Shown: one piece after another, positions 57,172 to 64,000 of the stretch
How the letters are laid out: every line of letters begins with the position of its first letter
How positions within the stretch are numbered: position 1 is the stretch's first letter
Assembly (NCBI RefSeq): GCF_900107995.1
Contig: NZ_FNUM01000008.1
Coordinates: 124,001 to 188,000, forward strand
From: Alcanivorax sp. DSM 26293
Lineage (GTDB): Bacteria; Pseudomonadota; Gammaproteobacteria; Pseudomonadales; Alcanivoracaceae
DNA length: 64,000 nt
Reading direction: 5' to 3'
The notes under the pieces: model-generated
What the model saw: the letters and a program-made list of their open reading frames with translations, nothing else
Databases searched by the model: none
What the model was told of the DNA's origin: nothing
Made by a program: the position numbers and the translations under genes

Positions 57172-57175
<4 letters not shown>
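55838..57175 (-). CDS. PhoQ/PmrB-like sensor histidine kinase
   Basis: A 445-residue kinase with helices at about 10-30 ([24 protein letters not shown]) and 157-176 ([21 protein letters not shown]), a periplasmic sensor region between, a HAMP linker, and H-box [23 protein letters not shown]-box [13 protein letters not shown], and G-boxes VEDDGPGIA and [18 protein letters not shown]. The H-box H-A-L-K-T-P is PhoQ-like. It overlaps the response regulator stop by 4 bases. With PepSY proteins it forms a typical envelope- or metal-stress operon. Confidence 0.92.
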
Positions 57176-57839
<664 letters not shown>

Positions 57840-57843
<4 letters not shown>

Positions 57844-58151
57844 TCGTCTCGCTCATCATCCAGCCAGGCCCCGTCACGGGCATCGATTTCCAGTTCGCGC
57901 ACCACCCTGTCACGGGTCAACAACTCGATTTCATAAATCAGGATACCGTCATCCCGTTCCAGCTCCACTTCCAGCAAGCGAGCCTCCGGATAACGGCCAA
58001 GGATAGCATCCAGTACAGTTTCAAACGGCAGCACCACGCCCTGCTCCCGAAGACGCAGAGCTTCTTCGTGGCTGACATCGTCCGCAATCGACGAACTGGA
58101 AAACAGGCCAAGCAGGGCGAGTAACCCCGCCCTGCTGACCCGTTTCGACAT
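57840..58151 (-). CDS. PepSY-domain periplasmic protein
   Basis: A 103-residue secreted protein: signal peptide ([18 protein letters not shown]) and one PepSY domain ([68 protein letters not shown]). Such proteins often sit before a PhoPQ-like pair and may be sensed or controlled by it. An in-frame Met at 58175, overlapping the upstream gene's end, is an alternative start. Confidence 0.86.
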
Positions 58152-58161
58152 TGTCACAATT

Positions 58162-58470
58162 TCAGTCCCGTTCATCCTTCAGCACATCGCCGGTACTGGC
58201 ATCAATGTCCACATCCCATTCCTGGCCCTGGCCATCACGGAGCTCCACCTGATAGATGTAGCGACCGTATTCGTTTTCCAGATCGGTGTCGGTGATCTGT
58301 GCGTCGGGATGCGTATCCATGGCCACCTTGTCCAGCGTCTCCAGGGACTGGATTGTGCCGTCTTTCACTAACTGTGGCACTTGCTGGTGGGGTACATCAT
58401 CCGCATGAACGGTACCGGCGGCGGCCACGCCGAGCAGGGCGGCAATCAGAGGGGTTCGGGAAAATCTCAT
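58162..58470 (-). CDS. PepSY-domain periplasmic protein
   Basis: A 102-residue secreted protein: signal peptide (TPLIAALLGVAAAGTVHADD) and a PepSY domain (QLVKDGTIQSLETLDKVAMDTHPDAQITDTDLENEYGRYIYQVELRDGQGQEWDVDIDASTGDVLKDE). It is the first gene of the PepSY-PepSY-regulator-kinase operon and a paralogue of the next gene. Start 58470 has AGGAGC upstream. Confidence 0.88.
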   Translation of the reverse strand: MRFSRTPLIAALLGVAAAGTVHADDVPHQQVPQLVKDGTIQSLETLDKVAMDTHPDAQITDTDLENEYGRYIYQVELRDGQGQEWDVDIDASTGDVLKDERD

Positions 58471-58600
58471 GGTGTTGCTCCTTTCCTGTTGGGTTTGGGT
58501 CCCTGTGGGGATAGGAAACACTCTAAGAGCACAACCTGAATTTACCCTGAACGCTACCTGAAACCAGCATGAATCCGTGGGCAGCGGATATTTCAGGCAT

Positions 58601-58630
58601 AAAAAAACCGGCCCGAAGGCCGGTTTTTTG
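58601..58630 (-). terminator. Terminator of the thiolase gene
   Basis: AAAAACCGGCC / GGCCGGTTTTTT hairpin 14 bases after the thiolase stop. Confidence 0.88.
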
Positions 58631-58644
58631 CGTCATGCCAGCGA

Positions 58645-59931
58645 TTATTTCTCGAGAATCGCTACCACGCCCTGACCGCCAGCAGCACACACGGAGATCA
58701 GTGCGCGGCCGGAGCCTTTTTCGTTCAGCAGCTTGGCCGCGTTGGCGATGATACGGCCACCGGTGGCAGCGAACGGGTGGCCGGCTGCCAGGGAGGAGCC
58801 TTTCACGTTCAGTTTGCTGCGGTCGATGCTGCCCAGCGCCTTCTTGCGACCCAGACGCTCTTTGCAGAAGGTCTCGTCTTCCCAGGCTTTCAGGGTAGAC
58901 AGTACCTGGGACGCGAAGGCTTCGTGGATTTCGTAGAAATCGAAGTCCTGCAGGGTCAGGTCCAGCTTGTCCAGCATGCTCGGCACAGCGTAGGCCGGTG
59001 CCATCAGCAGGCCTTCTTTCTTGCCGATGAAGTCGACGGCAGCGGCTTCACCGATGGTCAGGTAGGCCAGTACCGGCAGGCCACGCTCTTTGGCCCACTC
59101 TTCGGTGGCCAGCAGTACTGTGGACGCACCGTCGGTCAGCGGGGTGGAGTTGGCCGGGGTCATGGTGCCGTCCGGGCCACCGAAGCAAGGCTTCAGGGTA
59201 GCCAGTTTTTCCAGGGTGGAGTCACCGCGCATGTTGTTGTCGCGCTCCAGGCCCTTGAACGGGCTGATCAGGTCATCCTGCCAGCCATCTTCATAGGACT
59301 TGGCCAGGTTCTGGTGGGATTTCCACGCCAGCTCGTCCTGGTCTTCCCGGGCAATGCCCCACTCTTTGGCGGTGATCGCCTGGTGCTCACCCATGGACAG
59401 GCCGGTACGGGGCTCGCCGTTCTTGGGGATGTCGGGCATCAGGGATTTCGGATTGAGCAGCTTCAGGCCCAGCTTGGCGCGTTCGCCGTTGGTCTTGGCA
59501 CGGTTCAGCGCCATGAACACCTTGCGGGCTTCCTCGTTCACACCCAGCGGCGCGTCAGAGGTGGTGTCCACACCACCGGCGATGGCGCAATCGATCTGAC
59601 CCAGCGCAATCTTGTTGGCCACCAGGATGGCGGCTTCCAGACCGGTGCCGCAGGCTTGCTGCAGGTCATAGGCCGGGGTTTCCGGGGCCAGCTTGGAGCC
59701 CAGTACGGATTCGCGCACCAGGTTGAAATCCCGGGCGTGCTTCATTACTGCACCGGCAGCCACTTCGTCGATCTTCTCGCCGTGCAACTTGAAACGATCC
59801 ACCAGACCGTCGATAGCAGCAGTCAGCATTTCCTGGTTGCTGGTATCAATATACGCAGAGTTGGAACGGGCAAACGGGATACGGTTACCGCCGATAATGG
59901 CAACCTTACGTACGGCTTTACCTGCCAGCAT
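58645..59931 (-). CDS. Acetyl-CoA C-acyltransferase (FadI-type thiolase)
   Basis: A 428-residue thiolase. Nucleophile Cys in LQQACGTGLEAAILV, His in NVKGSSLAAGHPFAATGGRI, and the second Cys in SVCAAGGQGVVAILE. It splits or forms 3-ketoacyl-CoA in fatty acid oxidation. Start 59931 (MLAGKAVRKVAIIGG) has AGAGGA at eight bases; an ATG two codons upstream is too close to it. Divergent from the FabG-like gene, with which it probably shares a pathway. Confidence 0.93.
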   Translation of the reverse strand: MLAGKAVRKVAIIGGNRIPFARSNSAYIDTSNQEMLTAAIDGLVDRFKLHGEKIDEVAAGAVMKHARDFNLVRESVLGSKLAPETPAYDLQQACGTGLEAAILVANKIALGQIDCAIAGGVDTTSDAPLGVNEEARKVFMALNRAKTNGERAKLGLKLLNPKSLMPDIPKNGEPRTGLSMGEHQAITAKEWGIAREDQDELAWKSHQNLAKSYEDGWQDDLISPFKGLERDNNMRGDSTLEKLATLKPCFGGPDGTMTPANSTPLTDGASTVLLATEEWAKERGLPVLAYLTIGEAAAVDFIGKKEGLLMAPAYAVPSMLDKLDLTLQDFDFYEIHEAFASQVLSTLKAWEDETFCKERLGRKKALGSIDRSKLNVKGSSLAAGHPFAATGGRIIANAAKLLNEKGSGRALISVCAAGGQGVVAILEK

Positions 59932-60243
59932 AGTCATGTCCTCTAAAGATGGCGGTGAGCAACGACAGCGTGAAAACGCTACAGTATTCACTCGAATGGG
60001 CGCAGTCTACCCGCAACCGGCACGGCCTCATTGGCTCAAACGCCTGTTTGACTCCCGGCGCCGGTCAATACACCTGCCACATTGCAGTGATTCAATACGC
60101 GCCAGTGTGCGACAGGGCTGATTCCCATGCCCTACGAAAGAAGTCTGATTTTGGCCGTTCTTTCCCTGGCACATCTTTAAACTCGCTCTGGTTGCACTAA
60201 TGTAGCCAGACACATTCATCTTCTGATGGCAAAGGACAGGATC

Positions 60244-61662
60244 ATGAGCGATACCTATCAGGCGATTGCCAATTCCTCTATGGGCAAGGCGCTGTTTGGC
60301 GCAATCAATCTCCCCATCCCGGTGATTCTCGATCGCTGGCAGCCGGGCCAGGCTTCTTTCATCAAGGGCCGCGTACTGGTGGGCGCCGCCAACGGTTCCA
60401 CCGGTATCGATACCGTCCTCGCGACATTGAAAGGGGCACCGGAAGCACAGGTCGCCGTGCTGGCCAACACCGGCAACGCCACCGAGCTGCAGAAGAAAGC
60501 CGGCAAGCTGGGCGTGAGCGCGGACAACTACACCGCCAACCGCGAAGACGATGCCAAGTTCAAGGGCCTGGTATTCGATGCCACCGGTATCCAGAACCCG
60601 GATGAGCTGAAAGCCCTGTGGGAATTCTTCCACCCGGTAATTCGCAAGCTGGAAAAATGTGCCCGCGTTGTGGTCATTGGCCGCACTCCGGAAAAACAGA
60701 CCGGCGCCACCCGTGTGGCCCAGCGCGCCCTGGAAGGTTTCACCCGCTCTGTGGGCAAGGAAATCAAGAAAGGCGCCACCGCCCAGCTGGTGTACGTAGA
60801 CGAAGGTGCTGAAGCACAATTGGCGTCTCCCCTGCACTTCTTCCTGTCGCCGAAATCCGCCTACGTGTCCGGCCAGGTGGTTCGTGTTTCCGAAGCCGGC
60901 TTCAAGGCGACCAAGTTTGACTGGGACAAGCCGCTGGCGGGCAAAAAAGCGCTGGTCACCGGCGGTTCCCGCGGTATCGGTGCGGCCATTGCCGAAGTCC
61001 TGGCCCGCGACGGCGCCACCGTGACCGTGCTGGATATCCCGCCCATGGCTGATGACCTGAACCAGGTGGCCGAGCAGATCGGTGGAGATACCCTGGAACT
61101 GGACATCACCGCTGACGACGCACCGGCCACCATCGCTGCCAAGGCGAAGGCCATCGGCGGCTACGACGTGGTTGTGCACAATGCCGGCGTCACCCGTGAC
61201 AAGATGCTGGGCAACATGCCGGAGAAATTCTGGGACATGGTGCTGAACATCAACATCGCCAGCCAGCTGCGCATCAACGAAAAACTGCTGGCTGACGGCG
61301 GCATGGGTGAAGGTGGACGCATCATCTCCATCAGCTCCATCGCCGGTATCGCCGGTAACCTGGGCCAGACCAACTACGGCGCTTCCAAGGCAGCCGTGAT
61401 CGGCATGATCGATGCCTACAAGGACGAGTACGCCGAGAAAGGCATCACCATCAATGCCGTGGCCCCGGGCTTCATCGAAACCCAGATGACCGCCGCTATA
61501 CCCTTCACCATCCGTGAAGCGGGCCGTCGCATGAACGCCATGAACCAGGGCGGCCAGCCGGTAGACGTGGCTGAAACCATCGCCTTCTTTGCCAGCCCGG
61601 CCTCTCAGGGTCTGACCGGCAACGTGGTGCGTGTGTGTGGCCAGATGCTGCTGGGTGCGTAA
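60244..61662 (+). CDS. fabG: High-molecular-weight 3-oxoacyl-ACP reductase (FabG4-like)
   Basis: A 472-residue two-domain SDR. The first ~215 residues are a flavodoxin-like, non-catalytic Rossmann domain, and the second is a full FabG domain: KALVTGGSRGIGAAIAEVLA (NADPH site), HNAGVTRDKMLGNM, SISSIAGIAGNLGQTNYGASKAAVIGM (Ser, Tyr, Lys), and the long C-terminal helix. This plan equals mycobacterial FabG4, which uses NADH and CoA/ACP thioesters. Start 60244 (MSDTYQAIAN) follows AGGA; ATG 60226 is possible. Confidence 0.92.
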   Translation: MSDTYQAIANSSMGKALFGAINLPIPVILDRWQPGQASFIKGRVLVGAANGSTGIDTVLATLKGAPEAQVAVLANTGNATELQKKAGKLGVSADNYTANREDDAKFKGLVFDATGIQNPDELKALWEFFHPVIRKLEKCARVVVIGRTPEKQTGATRVAQRALEGFTRSVGKEIKKGATAQLVYVDEGAEAQLASPLHFFLSPKSAYVSGQVVRVSEAGFKATKFDWDKPLAGKKALVTGGSRGIGAAIAEVLARDGATVTVLDIPPMADDLNQVAEQIGGDTLELDITADDAPATIAAKAKAIGGYDVVVHNAGVTRDKMLGNMPEKFWDMVLNINIASQLRINEKLLADGGMGEGGRIISISSIAGIAGNLGQTNYGASKAAVIGMIDAYKDEYAEKGITINAVAPGFIETQMTAAIPFTIREAGRRMNAMNQGGQPVDVAETIAFFASPASQGLTGNVVRVCGQMLLGA

Positions 61663-61716
61663 CAGCTGCAAGCCTCAAGCTGCAACACGGTTTGAGGCTT
61701 TCGCCACATGATCGAC

Positions 61717-61748
61717 AAAAGAGCCGCGCCGCAAGGTGCGGCTCTTTT
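61717..61748 (+). terminator. Terminator of the FabG-like gene
   Basis: AAAAGAGCCGC...GCGGCTCTTTT hairpin 55 bases after the stop, with a T run on the plus strand. Confidence 0.85.
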
Positions 61749-61780
61749 GTTTGTGGGTTGTACTCCCAATCTATCAACGA

Positions 61781-62020
61781 TAGCCGCTGTAGGAGCTCCT
61801 CTTGAGGGGCGAACCGAGCGAAGCGAGGCGGCAGACACATCCGTCCCCGCACTCTTTTCTAAAAGCTGCCGAGCCTTGAAGCGCCTGATCATCCTTCGGA
61901 TGATTTCCGCGTTCACACTCAGTTCGCCCCTCAAGAGGACTATTCGCTACGCTCACCTTTCGGGCCGCACTGTACTGCATGCGTTACTTCGCTGCGCTCT
62001 GTTCCTACAGCGGTTTCATA
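61781..62020. repeat. ~240-bp inverted-repeat element with REP-like ends
   Basis: Left end GCCGCTGTAGGAGCTCCTCT then TGAGGGGCGAAC (61783-61814). Inner right arm AGTTCGCCCCTCAAGAGGA (61921-61939) and outer right arm TTCCTACAGCGG (62002-62013) pair with it. The interior has no gene. It may be a decayed BIME or MITE. The rest of this spacer up to 62118 is featureless. Confidence 0.6.
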
Positions 62021-62118
62021 GATAGGCTGTAGTAAATGCCGCCACGGAAACCCTGGCGCATCCGGTCCCCGGTTTTATCTTTTCGCAACTCGCTCCTCGT
62101 CACTCGCTACTGCTTTAT

Positions 62119-62150
62119 AAAAAGCCCTGCCAGGTCTACCCCGGCAGGGC
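62119..62150 (-). terminator. Terminator of the fatty acid hydroxylase gene
   Basis: On the minus strand GCCCTGCCG...GGCAGGGC followed by TTTTT, 57 bases after the stop. Confidence 0.75.
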
Positions 62151-62206
62151 CTGAAAGATCCCGTGCTCTCCCGCAACGAAACACGGTGTGATCAGCGCGG
62201 CGGCAC

Positions 62207-63124
62207 TCAGGCCGCTTTCGCCAGTTTGTCTTCGCGTTTCTTTTTCGCTTTCGCCGCTCCGCCCGGCATGTACTGACGCACATCCCAGAAGAAATAACGC
62301 TTCAACACACTGCTGGCTTCGTCATCATTCTGCCGCCAGCCATACATCGCGGGTTTCTCCTTCTCGATGGCCAGGGTGCCGAAAATCAGCCAGTCGTAAA
62401 TGGCCAGCGTGGAGGTCACGTTCCTGGCGGAATTGGGGCCACGGGAATGATGATGGTGATGCTGGGTCGGGAAGGTCAGCACATGGGCCAGTGCCCACAT
62501 GGTCTTGCGCACCCAGGCCCACCGGTGGTTATGGAAATACAGATCCCAGTTCCAGTTCACATGGGTCTGGGCCGCCCAGATGCCCTTGATGGCGGTTCCG
62601 ATCAGAAACACCTCTACCAGCCCCAGATACAGGCACACCAGCTGGAAGGTGTAGTTGGGCATGATCAGCCACCAGGCCCAGCCGTTCACAAAGGTCTGGG
62701 TCACAGACAATTGCCCCTTGTTGTCCTGGCCGCCTGCCAGGTGGTGGGGGCGATGGCTCATCTTGTAGAACGCCTGCACCCATTGCAGCAGCCGGTTCTT
62801 CGGTCGGCGGCTGTGGGCAAACAGGTGGAAGGAGCCATGGATAAATTCTTCGATGCAGAAGAAGACGATCAGGGTCGGCCAGAAATACTGCTCTTCAAGC
62901 CAGGCCAGGGAGCCCGCACTGCCAGGAAACAGGCCGGACAGCCCCAAGGTCAGCAGCAGTAGTACCAGGGGCCGTTGCACGACCACCATCATCAGGGTGG
63001 CCAGGAAGGCGACCTTCCAGTCCTGACGGGTCTTTTTTCCGTCGCGGGTCCGTCCGGCGAGGACTTCCCAGATCGCGGCGAGAACAATAAAAACTGTCAC
63101 AAAGGTAGTGAGTTGCTGGTCCAT
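62207..63124 (-). CDS. Fatty acid hydroxylase / sterol desaturase family protein
   Basis: A 305-residue membrane di-iron enzyme. Helices at the N-terminus (TTFVTVFIVLAAIWEVLAG, VAFLATLMMVVVQRPLVLLLLTLGL) and the His clusters EEFIHGSFHLFAH, MSHRPHHLAGG and TQHHHHHSRGPN that bind the two irons. It uses O2 to hydroxylate or desaturate a lipid; substrate unknown. Very basic C-terminal tail (AKAKKKREDKLAKAA). Start 63124 (MDQQLTTF). Divergent from the LysR regulator that may control it. Confidence 0.88.
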   Translation of the reverse strand: MDQQLTTFVTVFIVLAAIWEVLAGRTRDGKKTRQDWKVAFLATLMMVVVQRPLVLLLLTLGLSGLFPGSAGSLAWLEEQYFWPTLIVFFCIEEFIHGSFHLFAHSRRPKNRLLQWVQAFYKMSHRPHHLAGGQDNKGQLSVTQTFVNGWAWWLIMPNYTFQLVCLYLGLVEVFLIGTAIKGIWAAQTHVNWNWDLYFHNHRWAWVRKTMWALAHVLTFPTQHHHHHSRGPNSARNVTSTLAIYDWLIFGTLAIEKEKPAMYGWRQNDDEASSVLKRYFFWDVRQYMPGGAAKAKKKREDKLAKAA

Positions 63125-63220
63125 TGTTATTCTCCGGTTCAAGCATGTTGTTGCGCACACCGTTGAAAATAGACACCGGGTATTCCTTTTCCTAATTGAT
63201 ATTTGATATAAGTAATATCC

Positions 63221-64000
63221 ATGAAACTGAATTTACGCAGTGTCGACCTGAACCTGCTGCCAGTATTCCACGCCATCATGGAGGCAGGGCAGCTGTCCCG
63301 GGCGGCAGAACAGCTTGGCATGAGCCAGCCAGCGATCAGCGCGGCGCTGCAACGGTTGCGTCATACCTTGGGCGACGAGCTGTTTGTGCGGACTCGCCAG
63401 GGCATGTTGCCCACTCCCCGTGCCCGGGAACTGCATCAGCATCTGGCGCCCCAACTGGCCTCCCTGCGCGACGTTCTGGATCCGCGCAATCGCTTTGACC
63501 CTGCCACCAGCCAACGGCATTTCCGCCTGCTCAGCACTGATTATTTCGAGATGGTACTGCTTCCGCCCTTACTGCAACGGATCCGCCAGCACGCACCGGA
63601 CGTAATGCTGGAAGTGGCGCCGGTCGGTGACAACATGGCGGACACCCTGCACAAGGCCCATGCGGACCTGGCCGTGGATGCATTTGTGCCGGAAGACAGC
63701 CGGCTACGTCGGCACGTCCTGCTGGAAGAAAATCTGGTGGTGGTTGCCCGGCAGGGTCACCCGCAATTTCGCGGTCGCTGCAGTAAAAGGCGCTTCCTGG
63801 AGGCGGAACACGTGGTGTTGCCGGAGCGTCACCGTCGACTGCCGCTGGATCTGGTACTTAACGCGCCGGGCTGGCAGCGCCGCACCGGCGCCCGGGTGAC
63901 CCAATTTGCCAGCATGCTCGCCGTCACCGCCCGCTCGGACATGATCGCCACGGTGCCCGAGCGTCTGGCTCGCCATTATGCCCATGGGCTGCAATTGCAG
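63221..64000 (+). CDS. LysR-type regulator, cut by the window end
   Basis: The first 260 residues of a LysR regulator: helix-turn-helix LLPVFHAIMEAGQLSRAAEQLGMSQPAISAALQRLRHTLGDELFVRTRQGMLPTPRARELH, then the start of the substrate domain (HFRLLSTDYFEMVLLPPLLQRI). The frame is open to base 64000. The ATG at 63221 is preceded by an AT-rich promoter-like region with TTGATATTTGATATAAG. Divergent from the fatty acid hydroxylase gene, 96 bases away, the usual LysR-target layout. Confidence 0.92.
   Translation, partial: MKLNLRSVDLNLLPVFHAIMEAGQLSRAAEQLGMSQPAISAALQRLRHTLGDELFVRTRQGMLPTPRARELHQHLAPQLASLRDVLDPRNRFDPATSQRHFRLLSTDYFEMVLLPPLLQRIRQHAPDVMLEVAPVGDNMADTLHKAHADLAVDAFVPEDSRLRRHVLLEENLVVVARQGHPQFRGRCSKRRFLEAEHVVLPERHRRLPLDLVLNAPGWQRRTGARVTQFASMLAVTARSDMIATVPERLARHYAHGLQLQ

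Noticed and set aside
60028-61671. 547-codon open frame antisense to the FabG-like gene
   Set aside because: Gly/His/Val-rich shadow of a clear SDR; no ribosome site or domain.

Overview
This 64-kb window is bacterial chromosome from a GC-rich gammaproteobacterium. The gene set (fabA-fabB, System I ccm genes, Na+-pumping oxaloacetate decarboxylase oadGAB, bfr/bfd, an AlgP-like lysine-rich protein, a DmdC-like acyl-CoA dehydrogenase, a FadI-type thiolase) and the Pseudomonas-style REP repeats suggest a marine, lipid-metabolising relative of Pseudomonas. An Alcanivorax-like organism is my best guess; this is inference, since no marker gene such as rRNA is present.

Left part (1-13.8 kb): the 3' end of metE, then ten genes on the minus strand that look like one nitrate-responsive unit. 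In order of transcription these are a nitrate-type ABC transporter (nasF-nasE-nasD, 13.2-10.0 kb), an outer-membrane porin, a NirB-like FAD/[2Fe-2S] oxidoreductase fused to a membrane domain, an 11-haem cytochrome, a DUF3365 cytochrome lipoprotein, a globin, the ANTAR antiterminator nasT and the nitrate sensor nasS. Upstream of nasF are a sigma-54 promoter and a leader terminator, the layout expected for NasT antitermination. A 265-bp MITE-like element sits between nasT and nasS, and REP elements lie inside the unit. The redox module in the middle could carry electrons across the membrane and is one of the two most interesting features.

Middle-left (13.8-33 kb): an MFS transporter; a visibly AT-rich island holding one large GHKL-ATPase/PD-(D/E)XK nuclease fusion, a candidate anti-phage protein; a DUF5924 membrane protein; oadG-oadA-oadB; tRNA-Arg(ACG); bfr and bfd; an AlgP-like DNA-binding protein; adk; ccmFGHI; and fabA-fabB for unsaturated fatty acid synthesis.

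Middle-right (33-48 kb): an acyl-CoA dehydrogenase, a GlxA-type AraC regulator, a response regulator / GAF protein / histidine kinase group, a lipid-modification group (CFA-like methyltransferase, DUF1295, DUF2878) facing an NTF2-like lipoprotein and a chalcone-isomerase-like protein, a degenerate GGDEF protein, an OmpA-family protein, tadA, purT and a TM2 protein.

Right part (48-64 kb): an ArsR regulator facing an Old Yellow Enzyme, a 2,4-dienoyl-CoA reductase facing a TetR regulator, an orphan molybdopterin oxidoreductase, an alpha/beta hydrolase, a PepSY-PepSY-response regulator-histidine kinase operon, a thiolase facing a high-molecular-weight FabG, a fatty acid hydroxylase/sterol desaturase-type enzyme and a LysR regulator cut by the window end.

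Dispersed short repeats are frequent: REP/BIME elements, three copies of a 'TAGGGTGCACTGAGCC' inverted repeat, and several large inverted-repeat intergenic blocks. I found no CRISPR array, rRNA, prophage or intact insertion sequence.
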